From: Plantimonas leprariae
Lineage (GTDB): Bacteria; Pseudomonadota; Alphaproteobacteria; Rhizobiales; Rhizobiaceae
Assembly: GCF_008802405.1 (NCBI RefSeq)
Contig: NZ_VZDO01000006.1
Coordinates: forward strand, 1-64,000
Direction of reading: 5' to 3'
DNA length: 64,000 bases
In this document: in pieces, positions 17,863-24,362 of the stretch
Layout of the letters: every line of letters begins with the position of its first letter
Position numbering within the stretch: the first letter of the stretch is position 1
Position numbers and translations under genes: made by a program
Notes under the pieces: generated by a model
Told to the model about the DNA's origin: nothing
Seen by the model: only the letters and a program-made list of their open reading frames with translations
The model's database searches: none

Positions 17863-18003
17863 CTACAGGCTCTCGCTGATCGTCAGAAGTTCCCTCCAGT
17901 CGACGCCGAACGTAAGCGTAACGAAAAGCGCCAGCGCGGCCGCAATCACCACCACGTACTGAACAACCGATGCGTACCGGGAGAGTTCGCGATCATCATG
18001 CAT
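17863..18003 (-). CDS. Tiny single-span membrane protein, 46 aa
   Basis: Short acidic N-terminus (MHDDRELSRY), one clear membrane helix (about 13-33, VVQYVVVIAAALALFVTLTF) and an amphipathic tail (WRELLTISESL). No strong ribosome site; upstream the frame stays open without a start codon. Reported because the hydrophobic pattern and GC-rich third positions are gene-like. Confidence 0.35.
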   Translation of the reverse strand: MHDDRELSRYASVVQYVVVIAAALALFVTLTFGVDWRELLTISESL

Positions 18004-18062
18004 GCGGGGGAGGTAGGCGTGGCCAGCCGAGTGGCGAACGCCGGTTATGGCCTGCGTCGAGA

Positions 18063-18245
18063 TCAGGGTTCCGCAGAAAACACCTGGGACATCGCGGTGA
18101 GATCGGTCAGCACGAGGGCAATGCTGGTTCCGAGTAGGATGGCCGCCAGAGTGAAGGCGACCATGACCTTCTGTCGATGCCGCCGGTAGGCTGCTTCCTC
18201 AGCCGGCCAACTCATGGATGCATGAAAGGGCGTTCGTCTGCCCAT
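18063..18245 (-). CDS. Small single-span membrane protein, 60 aa
   Basis: ATG 18245 has GGGAGAGG 5 nt upstream, supporting this start. The basic N-terminus (AAYRRHRQK) is followed by a membrane helix (about 28-47, VMVAFTLAAILLGTSIALVL). Followed at 60 bp by the 46-aa membrane gene; the pair may form a small membrane complex or lysis-type module. Confidence 0.55.
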   Translation of the reverse strand: MGRRTPFHASMSWPAEEAAYRRHRQKVMVAFTLAAILLGTSIALVLTDLTAMSQVFSAEP

Positions 18246-18346
18246 CGGACCTCTCCCGATAACACAACCCGTACGCGCTCACTGGATATTTGAGATACGC
18301 CAACTTCGGCTCGGCTGGAAAGCGGTCGTACCGCCGCAGCAGGCGA

Positions 18347-18577
18347 TCAATCGCTACCGCCTCTGTCGAACTGGATCCGCCCTTCGCTGAAACCTTGCAG
18401 CCACGACCAACGAAGCTCTCGGTCGCCTGCTTGGCTCCAAGGGCACATGCCCGCGTGGCAGTCGGGAAAGATGCCAAGCATTCTGCCGGCTTCACGAGCG
18501 ACCGCAATTTCCTCGGCAGAATGTATCGGATCGTCGGCATGCGGATTGGACGGCGAGGAGACGTCTACCTCGGCCAT
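18347..18577 (-). CDS. RMF/CrpP-like small protein
   Basis: 76 aa. A helix (AEEIAVAREAGRMLG) is followed by CPWSQAGDRELRWSWLQGF and SEGR. This matches the ribosome-modulation-factor layout (Gly-rich helix, Cys-Pro-aromatic, Arg-x-x-Trp-Leu-x-Gly-Phe-x-Glu-Gly). RMF silences ribosomes in starvation; CrpP-like relatives are common on plasmids and prophages. Assignment is from pattern only. ATG 18595 is an alternative start. Confidence 0.5.
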   Translation of the reverse strand: MAEVDVSSPSNPHADDPIHSAEEIAVAREAGRMLGIFPDCHAGMCPWSQAGDRELRWSWLQGFSEGRIQFDRGGSD

Positions 18578-18948
18578 TGGGTCCGCTCTCAGCATGGTGC
18601 GTCACACCCCCGTGCGACCGCTGCCACGTCGCAAGCAGCATACGCTGAAAGACAGCGTCGTCCAAACGAGCCTGCAGGCGGGATGAGCGAAACGAAAGCG
18701 GTGCCGCCGGCTTGGAAACAGCGGCACCGCCTGACGCCACCCGGTAAATTTCGGGTCGACCGAGCAGCGATGCGTTCGATGCTACGCCGAGGCCGGCCGG
18801 CTTCCAAGCCACGAATTTTCCGATGCTCCGGCGACCTTCGAAAATCGGAATGCCGTCAATTGTCAGCCAGCTGTGTCTTTGAAGTCAGTGATTTCATCAG
18901 AGGATGTGACAAACTCTTCGGTGAACGACGTTCGGACGGAGGGTGGCG
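18578..18948. other. Region without a supported gene
   Basis: Contains the minus-strand terminator hairpin at 18698-18730. A plus-strand reading from 18683 is open but runs out of frame through the zinc-ribbon gene and has no family resemblance. The last 100 bp, AT-richer, probably hold the promoter of the zinc-ribbon gene. Confidence 0.4.
18698..18730 (-). terminator. Rho-independent-type hairpin, minus strand
   Basis: Perfect 10-bp stem GCGGTGCCGC/GCGGCACCGC with a 13-nt loop. Read on the minus strand it is followed by TTTCGTTTCG. It lies downstream of the minus-strand run 19562-19108. Confidence 0.5.
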
Positions 18949-19164
18949 ATGGCACTTCTTCATGGAAACCGGTCGCGGATCAAATGCGCTGGCTGCGGCT
19001 CGGAGGGAACGGCCGAGCTGAGCGCCGACGAGAACACCATGTACAGCCGGATCGGGAGCGGTCGCCGCGTGATGAGCGTCGGAGGCAAGTTCAAGGCTTC
19101 CGTGCGCTCAAGCTGCGGTATCGCGTGCGATGTGTGTGGCAGCGGGGACGTCTTGGCAGCCTGA
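18949..19164 (+). CDS. Small zinc-ribbon protein
   Basis: 71 aa, ATG 18949 with GGAGGG 5 nt upstream. Two Cys pairs, CAGC (about 13-16) and CDVC (about 61-64), are separated by a basic beta-rich segment (MSVGGKFKASVRS), as in treble-clef/zinc-ribbon modules. Probably binds zinc; no enzymatic motif. Its 3' end overlaps the opposite-strand signal-peptide gene by 57 bp, so one of the two may be spurious. Confidence 0.6.
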   Translation: MALLHGNRSRIKCAGCGSEGTAELSADENTMYSRIGSGRRVMSVGGKFKASVRSSCGIACDVCGSGDVLAA

Positions 19165-19266
19165 GCACAGCGCCTGCCTCCACGCCGCGGCGCCGATCGG
19201 GAGCGCTGCGCTCGCCGCCGACACCAGCATCATCAGCAGGCTCGCGGCAGTGAGCGTTGTCCTCAT
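19108..19266 (-). CDS. Small secreted protein with signal peptide, 52 aa
   Basis: ATG 19266 with GGAGAGG 7 nt upstream and overlapping the preceding TGA (ATGA). MRTTLTAASLLMMLVSAASA is a classical Sec signal peptide, leaving a mature peptide of about 30 aa with two close Cys (LCSGC). Overlaps the zinc-ribbon gene antisense. Confidence 0.5.
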   Translation of the reverse strand: MRTTLTAASLLMMLVSAASAALPIGAAAWRQALCSGCQDVPAATHIARDTAA

Positions 19267-19343
19267 CCGATCGCCTCTCCGATCGCCAGCCGTCCGCCCC
19301 GGTCGGTGAGGTGCAGCCACTCCGTGCCGTCCGGGTCGATCAC
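19263..19343 (-). CDS. Very small ORF, 26 aa, coupled to the signal-peptide gene
   Basis: GTG 19343 to TGA 19263, overlapping the next ATG. The peptide IDPDGTEWLHLTDRGGRLAI looks like a beta-hairpin fragment of a real protein, not random sequence. An in-frame TAA precedes it by 4 codons, so it is either a true microprotein or the tail of a gene broken at that stop. Confidence 0.35.
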   Translation of the reverse strand: MIDPDGTEWLHLTDRGGRLAIGEAIG

Positions 19344-19355
19344 GTAATCCGCACC

Positions 19356-19562
19356 TTAAAGGCTCGGCCGAAAGTCGTTCGCGACGAAATCCGCGGCTGC
19401 CGAGTTTCCCTCACCGCCTCTCAGGCGAAAACCCTCTTCGACGAGAGATAGCATCCGTTCGATGTCGTCCCGATCGATGACCCGCTTCACCTCTAGGGTC
19501 AGGATCAATGCGCGTAGGATGTTTGTCAGCGCACTGACCTGCGGGGCTCCTGCTACGTCCAT
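19356..19562 (-). CDS. Small helical protein, 68 aa
   Basis: ATG 19562 with AGGA 4 nt upstream (GTG 19574 also possible). Sequence NILRALILTLEVKRVIDRDD forms a helix with leucine spacing, then MLSLVEEGFRLRGG. First gene of the minus-strand run ending at 19108. Family unknown. Confidence 0.55.
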   Translation of the reverse strand: MDVAGAPQVSALTNILRALILTLEVKRVIDRDDIERMLSLVEEGFRLRGGEGNSAAADFVANDFRPSL

Positions 19563-19734
19563 CGTTCCTGCCACCTCATTAGATGGCTATGGATAGCGCT
19601 CTCCCGCGGACCAACGGCTAAACTGGTTTAGCTCAGTGTATATTCTACCGCGGTGACACCTTGAGCGCGTAGCCAAAGCGTTCGTCGATACGCAGCTCTC
19701 TTCCCCTCGATCCGACTCGCGCCAATTGCATCGC

Positions 19735-19956
19735 ATGGATCGAGCAATGATCGAAGAGCACCTCGAAATGGCGCATCGGCACGTCGCCGAAGGTCAGCGT
19801 CTTATCGCTGGGCAGAAAGAACGAATCACGGAACTGGACCGCGATGGTCACGACACGGCCGAAGCTCGGAAGCTTCTCCTCAGTTTCGAAGACGTGCAAC
19901 GCGAACACATCGCGCATCAAGCCCGGATCGAGCAGGAACTCGCCAGCTTAGGTTAA
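19735..19956 (+). CDS. Conserved helical hypothetical protein, 73 aa
   Basis: MIEEHLEMAHRHVAEGQRLI, then QKERITELDRDGHDTAEARKL and a C-terminal coiled helix. This order (helix, arginine-rich helix, Asp-Gly-His-Asp-Thr) belongs to a small family frequent in Hyphomicrobiales genomes, function unknown. No clear ribosome site; TTG 19726 is an alternative start. Confidence 0.65.
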   Translation: MDRAMIEEHLEMAHRHVAEGQRLIAGQKERITELDRDGHDTAEARKLLLSFEDVQREHIAHQARIEQELASLG

Positions 19957-20090
19957 GTGGCGCCCGCTGTTATCGCTTCAGTCTGTTTGCGCAGCCTTAC
20001 ACCGGCCCCGCCGCCGTTCTCGGCGATGAACTCGACGCCAGTACCTTCCAAGGCGGTGCCGAGCCTTCGGGCACTGACGTCGCGATCAGC
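19953..20090 (-). pseudogene. Remnant of an XRE-family repressor (C-terminus only)
   Basis: The reading LGTALEGTGVEFIAENGGG and GAGVRLRKQ is the characteristic C-terminal end of small XRE repressors. The intact XRE gene at 21199-21426 ends ALEAAGVIFIAENGEG then GPGVRLRKE. The helix-turn-helix part is missing; upstream the frame is noise and runs into the 60-aa gene. It is probably the relic of a displaced or duplicated immunity gene. Confidence 0.6.
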
Positions 20091-20109
20091 GCAAAGGTGT
20101 GCACGGCGT

Positions 20110-20292
20110 TTAGTGGAGGTGCTTGGGACGAGAGTCGATGATGTCGAGCGCGACCATGCAGGCGTCGAGGAACGATTGGTGGTCGAGCGTCGGATGGGTT
20201 CGCTTGAAGCGACGCACCAGTTCGTCGGGATTGCTTCCCTCGATCTCGTCAACGAGGCGCAGCACCGTGAAAATAGGATCCTCGCCTTGCAA
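20110..20292 (-). CDS. Small acidic hypothetical protein, 60 aa
   Basis: TTG start at 20292. FTVLRLVDEIEGSNPDELVR followed by a helix LDHQSFLDACMVALDII. Compact, helix-rich; family not recognised. First of a minus-strand series extending back to the XRE gene. Confidence 0.5.
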   Translation of the reverse strand: MQGEDPIFTVLRLVDEIEGSNPDELVRRFKRTHPTLDHQSFLDACMVALDIIDSRPKHLH

Positions 20293-20355
20293 TGCTCGCT
20301 CGTCCTTTGCCTTGGGGACGACTTGGCGCTGATTGAGTTCAATGGAATACGAGGG

Positions 20356-20694
20356 TCATTGTAGGCGGCCGTTCCTCCGTGCCTCGGCTGCTTGCTCGAT
20401 CGCGTCGTCGAACTCGTTGATGGCCTCCACGACCTCGCGACCGGCTGGCGTCAGCTTTGCCCATTTCGTGCCGTTCCAGCCGTCGTACCATGTCACCCAG
20501 CCGCGCAACGCCATGCGGCGGCAGACGTCGAGCATCATGCCCCCTAGCGAACTGATCGGCTGGCCGACGCTGTCCTCCGGCGGCCCGTCGTCGAAGAAAC
20601 GCAGCAGATCGATCTGCGGATCGGTGACGCGGACGATCACCTGTTCCGTCTGGTAGGCGGCATCGCGTAGAGCGCGGCCCGCGGCGGTCAGCAC
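20356..20694 (-). CDS. Hypothetical winged-helix-like protein, 112 aa
   Basis: GTG 20694, 3 nt after the previous stop. Ends WAKLTPAGREVVEAINEFDD, which resembles the winged-helix 'LTpaG..v' turn of small MarR/PadR-like proteins. The middle (VCRRMALRGWVTWYDGW) fits a recognition helix and wing. Possibly a regulator or anti-repressor; inference. Confidence 0.55.
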   Translation of the reverse strand: MLTAAGRALRDAAYQTEQVIVRVTDPQIDLLRFFDDGPPEDSVGQPISSLGGMMLDVCRRMALRGWVTWYDGWNGTKWAKLTPAGREVVEAINEFDDAIEQAAEARRNGRLQ

Positions 20695-20697
20695 CGC

Positions 20698-20883
20698 CTA
20701 CAGCTTCGTCCGGCCCTTCGTCTCCATCTCGACGAGCTTTAGCCTCCGCATCTCGTCGAAGGCGATCAGGTGGCAGTATTCGAGCTTGCCGTATGGGAGC
20801 GTACCGCCGGCTGCCGCGAGGCGTTCGATCAGGTCGGTCTGCGACGGCGTCAGCTTGCGCCGCGCAAACGGCTTACGGGCCAT
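20698..20883 (-). CDS. Small basic DNA-binding-like protein, 61 aa
   Basis: ARRKLTPSQTDLIERLAAAGG, then CHLIAFDEMRRLKLVEM. The helix-turn-helix-like spacing and high basicity suggest nucleic-acid binding. Coupled to the next gene, which starts almost at its stop. Confidence 0.5.
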   Translation of the reverse strand: MARKPFARRKLTPSQTDLIERLAAAGGTLPYGKLEYCHLIAFDEMRRLKLVEMETKGRTKL

Positions 20884-20912
20884 GAACGTCTGAGAGCTGG
20901 AAGTCCGATCGG

Positions 20913-21119
20913 TTAGGAGCCAGCGGATTTGAACATCGCCGCATCGACGCCGGGAAGGGTTGTGCCGTCTGGATACTCGACGGTGATGCGCTCGACCTCG
21001 TCGGCTCCAGGCATGGCGCCGATGATGCGGCCGCGTGCCCGGTGCAGCATCGGATACTGACCCCATGCCGCCGTACCATCCTGCATCTGGACCTCATCCC
21101 CAATCTTGAACCTTGCCAT
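20913..21119 (-). CDS. Small SH3/KOW-like beta-barrel protein, 68 aa
   Basis: ATG with GGGAGG about 8 nt upstream. FKIGDEVQMQDGTAAWGQYP, RARGRIIG and VERITVEYPDGTTLPGV follow the pattern of small beta-barrel proteins (RxGDxV... xGxVxG... xVxWxDG). Such proteins are common in mobile elements; partner unknown. Confidence 0.6.
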   Translation of the reverse strand: MARFKIGDEVQMQDGTAAWGQYPMLHRARGRIIGAMPGADEVERITVEYPDGTTLPGVDAAMFKSAGS

Positions 21120-21198
21120 TGCGAATACCTCCCGTCGCCATGGTTACTGGATCAAGGCAATCATCGCCGTGCGTAGAGCCGTATGATCCGCGCCGGCT

Positions 21199-21426
21199 TC
21201 AGCGCTCCTTCCGCAGCCGAACGCCCGGACCCTCGCCGTTCTCGGCGATGAAGATCACGCCGGCCGCTTCGAGGGCTTCGCGTATTTTCTCCACGCTGCT
21301 TACACGAGCGTCTTGACCAGCTTCGTATCGGTTCACCGTATTGCCTCCGACACCAGCCTTCACGGCTAGGTCTTGCGTACTCCAACCAAGGGCTGCTCGC
21401 CCCATACGGCACTGAACTGGCTTCAT
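21199..21426 (-). CDS. XRE-family (HTH_3) repressor, candidate immunity repressor
   Basis: 75 aa. Helix-turn-helix: LGWSTQDLAVKAGVGGNTVN, then RYEAGQDARVSSVEKIREAL and the C-terminal GVIFIAENGEG strand. This is the compact C-protein-like fold that binds DNA as a dimer. Its start codon is 2 bp from the 15-bp operator at 21429-21443, and a second operator with promoter faces the rightward gene cluster. This is the arrangement of a phage-type lysogeny switch with autorepression. A nearby relic (19953-20090) of a second such gene suggests replacement of immunity. Confidence 0.88.
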   Translation of the reverse strand: MKPVQCRMGRAALGWSTQDLAVKAGVGGNTVNRYEAGQDARVSSVEKIREALEAAGVIFIAENGEGPGVRLRKER

Positions 21427-21428
21427 AT

Positions 21429-21500
21429 GGTGATTTTATCACCGAATGTGGTTGACATCAAACCGGTGATAAACATATGGTTGGTGGTGAGATTATCACC
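21429..21500. promoter_or_regulatory. Divergent operator-promoter region of the XRE switch
   Basis: Two near-identical 15-bp operators, GGTGATTTTATCACC (21429-21443) and GGTGAGATTATCACC (21486-21500), and a half-site GGTGAT at 21465-21470. A strong sigma-70 promoter reads rightwards: TTGACA (21452-21457), 18-bp spacer, TATGGT (21476-21481). The half-site lies between -35 and -10, and the second operator covers the expected start of transcription. The first ATG of the rightward gene is at 21502, so the leader is only about 14 nt. Confidence 0.8.
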
Positions 21501-21501
21501 A

Positions 21502-21816
21502 ATGGCCGACCCGATGCTGAACCGCACCTCTATCATGATCGCCGCCTGGGCTTCGTACCGCAAGGTTGCGATTGCCGCTCGCTACGAGCGCTCCTGTCGC
21601 CGCCTGTTCGGTCGCATCCTGCGGCAGGCCTGGATCAACGCCAAAGCCGAGGCCGCCCGCCAGCGTCGCGCCGCTTCGGTCATCGTTCTGCCGGTCACGC
21701 CTGCCGAACCGACCGCCTTCGACACGGCGATGGACGCGCTGAAATACCTGCCGGCGCACATGAGCTTCGAGCGCGCCGCCGCCGCTGTCCGCACCCGCTT
21801 TGCCGCCTACGCTTGA
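21502..21816 (+). CDS. First gene under the XRE-controlled promoter, 104 aa
   Basis: ATG 21502 directly follows the operator; the transcript would be nearly leaderless. Basic helical N-terminus (RRLFGRILRQAWINAKAEAA) of a small family common in alphaproteobacterial phage regions, C-terminus FDTAMDALKYLPAHMSFERA. Function unknown; by position it would be the first protein made on derepression. Confidence 0.65.
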   Translation: MADPMLNRTSIMIAAWASYRKVAIAARYERSCRRLFGRILRQAWINAKAEAARQRRAASVIVLPVTPAEPTAFDTAMDALKYLPAHMSFERAAAAVRTRFAAYA

Positions 21817-21829
21817 GAGGAGAACCGCT

Positions 21830-22000
21830 ATGGCCAAGCCCTCGTCCGCTAAGCCGTCCGAGCCGCCGCTCGCCGATCCCGGCCTCGTGCTGGTCCGCGC
21901 CGTGCCGCCGAACGCCGCCGTGCTCGTCCACAATGCCATCATGGACATGCTGCGCGTCCCGCCCTTGCCGAGCCAGCCGCTGAACCTGCCGGCCGAGTAG
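21830..22000 (+). CDS. Small hypothetical protein, 56 aa
   Basis: ATG 21830 with AGGAGA 7 nt upstream. Pro-rich ends around a helix (LVHNAIMDMLRVPPLP). Second gene of the rightward operon. Confidence 0.6.
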   Translation: MAKPSSAKPSEPPLADPGLVLVRAVPPNAAVLVHNAIMDMLRVPPLPSQPLNLPAE

Positions 22001-22037
22001 GCCAGCCCGCCCCCATCCACCATCAGGAGATCCGAGA

Positions 22038-22481
22038 ATGCCCAGCGTCCCGATCCGGGCGGCCGGCGAAGCTCTGCCCACCGTCAGCCGCCGCGCCTTC
22101 CTGCGCACCAGCGCCAGTGCCGCTATCGCGACCACGGCGGCCGGCGGCGCGCTCGCCATGCAGATGCAGTCCATCGCGGTTGAGCCCGCCGACCCGATCC
22201 TCGACCTCATCGCCGAGTACCGGAAACAGCAGGCCATCTTCGTCGCCGCCAGCGACAGCATGCCGGATGACGACGAATTCACTGCCTTCTACGAACAGAC
22301 GACGGGGCCGCTGTTCCGGCGGTTGCGAGATGCCTGCCCGCCGGCCCGCACCTTGGCGGGTGCCGTCGCGGCCTTGCAACTCGTCGCTGACGAAAACGCC
22401 AATCTGGACCACTGGAACGCTTCGGGTTCGGTGACGAAGGCCGGGCTCGCTTACTTCAACGGGAGGACGCTCCCATGCTGA
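22038..22481 (+). CDS. Tat-exported hypothetical protein 1
   Basis: 147 aa; AGGAGA precedes the ATG. Residues 16-45 form a twin-arginine signal (SRRAFLRTSASAAIATTAAG, ending ALAMQMQ). The mature part is an acidic helical hairpin (PILDLIAEYRKQQAIFVAA and GPLFRRLRDACPPA). Proteins with this arrangement are widespread in Hyphomicrobiales, often in phage-like regions, and none is characterised to my knowledge. Tat export implies folding or cofactor loading before export. Its stop overlaps the next Tat gene by 7 nt. Confidence 0.7.
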   Translation: MPSVPIRAAGEALPTVSRRAFLRTSASAAIATTAAGGALAMQMQSIAVEPADPILDLIAEYRKQQAIFVAASDSMPDDDEFTAFYEQTTGPLFRRLRDACPPARTLAGAVAALQLVADENANLDHWNASGSVTKAGLAYFNGRTLPC

Positions 22482-23299
22482 ACAGGAGGAGGTTCATCGC
22501 AACCGCCGTCCCCGCGACGGCAACTGCAGCGCTCGGCGTCCGCGTCGCGCTGTCGGCTGAACAGGCTGACACGGCGAAGCTGGATGCCCTGCTTGTCGCA
22601 TATATGGCCGAAGCGAAAGAGGCTCGGAGGCTGGGCGCGGCTTGGGACGCTGCCACGGCTGCGTTGCCGGAATGGGCGCGGTCGGGACCGGAGTTCCTGA
22701 GCTGGGACGGCACCAAATGCGGCGATAAGGTTCCGTGGCCCGAGGTCGCCGAACTGCCGGATCCATCTGGGCAGCGAGGCGTCTATCGTCGCATCCGGCC
22801 GAGCCTACGGAAGATCTGGGAGGATGCGCAGCATCCGATGTTCATGCCGGGTCCGACCTCCGTGCGGTACAGCCCGGAGCACAAAGACCTCCGCCAGCTT
22901 CCGGCGACGGAGTTCGATAAGCTGCGACGCCGGAGGGCACGGCTGGAAACCTTCAAGCGGATGCGCGTGCTCATCGCTCGATTGCGGGAGCAGAAGGCGG
23001 AACGGGCAAAGGTCGGCCTGCCAATGATAGGTAAGGCGCTAGACGACAACTACGACCGGCGCTGGGCGATCCGCGAGACGATCATGGCGGAGGCGTCGGG
23101 CACGTCGCCGCAGGACATCGCGGTGCTGGCGCTGTTCGAGTACCACGACGAGGGCGACCGGTTCCCGCGCGACCTGCTTCGCCGGCTGGTTCCGTCGCTG
23201 ACCGGACTGTTGCGCACGGTGGTGGATGACATGCTCGCCCACGAGTGGGGGGACGATGCCAACACGCTTCTGCAAGGTGGACCAGGAGGGCTGGCCTGA
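22475..23299 (+). CDS. Tat-exported hypothetical protein 2
   Basis: 274 aa. N-terminus NRRRFIATAVPATATAALG is a Tat-type signal (RRxFxA, short hydrophobic region). The mature protein starts with a helix like that of the upstream protein (LDALLVAYMAEAKEARRLGA), then a Trp-rich segment, a basic coiled-coil (DKLRRRRARLETFKRMRVLI) and a C-terminal helical domain. Coupled to its neighbours by overlaps on both sides. The two may act together in the periplasm; no active site is seen. Confidence 0.65.
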   Translation: MLNRRRFIATAVPATATAALGVRVALSAEQADTAKLDALLVAYMAEAKEARRLGAAWDAATAALPEWARSGPEFLSWDGTKCGDKVPWPEVAELPDPSGQRGVYRRIRPSLRKIWEDAQHPMFMPGPTSVRYSPEHKDLRQLPATEFDKLRRRRARLETFKRMRVLIARLREQKAERAKVGLPMIGKALDDNYDRRWAIRETIMAEASGTSPQDIAVLALFEYHDEGDRFPRDLLRRLVPSLTGLLRTVVDDMLAHEWGDDANTLLQGGPGGLA

Positions 23300-23610
23300 T
23301 GGGCGGCCCGTCCCCGATCGAGGCCTTCGCACCGCTGACGAACCCCTTGGCCGAGCGCATCGCCGCGCTCGCAGCCCGGATCGGCCGCGAAACGGCGGAC
23401 TGCGCCGTCCTGATGTTCGCCCTGCCGATGCCGGCCGACGTTCGGCAGCGGTTCGAAACCGAGACCCTGGTGGCGATCGGCGAGCTGCTGGACGAGTTCG
23501 GACAGATCGCGCCGGGCGACAAGGACCGCTTCCGGCGGATCGCCAGCCTCGCGCTCGACCGGCGGCTGGCGCACCACGCCATGCAGGGTATCGCAGGAGG
23601 TGCAGCGTGA
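23299..23610 (+). CDS. Helical hypothetical protein, 103 aa
   Basis: ATG 23299 overlaps the upstream TGA (TGATG), with AGGAGGG 8 nt before. Entirely helical and rich in Ala/Arg (ERIAALAARIGRETADCAVL; DKDRFRRIASLALDRRLAHH). End of the operon that begins at 21502. Confidence 0.6.
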   Translation: MGGPSPIEAFAPLTNPLAERIAALAARIGRETADCAVLMFALPMPADVRQRFETETLVAIGELLDEFGQIAPGDKDRFRRIASLALDRRLAHHAMQGIAGGAA

Positions 23611-23657
23611 GTCGGCTCGTCTCCCTGGCCGTTAGGCTGACGATGTCCGTTGCAAGA

Positions 23658-23921
23658 TCAGTTCGGCTTGTCGACGCAGGCTCGTCGCATCTGCCCCTGT
23701 CCGCCCTTCTTCGAGAACTGCGCGATCTGGCCTTTCGGGCATTTGCCATCATCGTAGAGAACGGGGTGCTTGAGCCCCGTAAGCGAGTCCACGGTCGGCT
23801 TGCTTTTGACCATTTCCGCCCGCGGGTTCGCTGGCGCGGCCATAGCAATCTGCAGTGCGTTCAGACACAGCACTACGGTAGCGCAAGCAGTGACAAGTGT
23901 TGGCCTGCGGATCGACTTCAT
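23658..23921 (-). CDS. Small secreted basic protein (DUF6719-like)
   Basis: 87 aa with a Sec signal (TLVTACATVVLCLNALQIAMA) and a mature part carrying LYDDGKCPKGQIAQ, a Gly/Lys turn and RRACVDK. The Cys-Pro-x-Gly-x-Ile...Arg-Arg-x-Cys order is that of a small periplasmic family abundant in Hyphomicrobiales (I believe DUF6719), likely with one disulphide. Transcribed against the preceding operon. Confidence 0.65.
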   Translation of the reverse strand: MKSIRRPTLVTACATVVLCLNALQIAMAAPANPRAEMVKSKPTVDSLTGLKHPVLYDDGKCPKGQIAQFSKKGGQGQMRRACVDKPN

Positions 23922-24028
23922 CCAACCCTCCCGATTGGTAGCCTGTTCGGCATTCGCGACGGTAACATAAATCTACCGTTTGGGAAGGTGACGGAACTCT
24001 GGAAAAGCTTTAGCTGCGGGCCGACGCC

Positions 24029-24256
24029 ATGAGCGTCTTCATTCGCTTCGGCGGCAAGGATAGCGGCGCATCCGCCCGCCGCTTCATCACCGCCGAGATT
24101 GAACGGCTGATCGACATGCTGGACGCGCTCGATGGCGATCCTGATGCCGAGGATGGCGGCGATGCCGAACCTTCGCTCGGCTGGACACATACGATGGCTT
24201 GGGGAACGACGGACGATTGGGAGGGAGCTGATGCCGTCGTATCCGCTGAGATCTAA
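24029..24256 (+). CDS. Small acidic hypothetical protein, 75 aa
   Basis: ITAEIERLIDMLDALDGDPD, then AEPSLGWTHTMAWG. A common small family in phage-like regions of this order, with an acidic helix and a conserved Glu-Pro-Ser-Leu-Gly-Trp. Function unknown. Confidence 0.65.
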   Translation: MSVFIRFGGKDSGASARRFITAEIERLIDMLDALDGDPDAEDGGDAEPSLGWTHTMAWGTTDDWEGADAVVSAEI

Positions 24257-24362
24257 AGTTCGCGGATGATCTCTGTATCGACGCTCCGCTAACTCTCCGG
24301 GACTAAAGCACTTTATCGTTCCGTTCACTTCCTCGGCGCTAACTTCGTCATTCTACCGGAGG

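Noticed and set aside
18199-18540. 113-aa minus-strand reading
   Set aside because: Overlaps the RMF-like and 60-aa membrane genes in another frame; lacks a consistent protein pattern.
18290-19021. 243-aa plus-strand reading
   Set aside because: Runs over the RMF-like gene, the terminator hairpin and the zinc-ribbon gene out of frame; no protein-like pattern.
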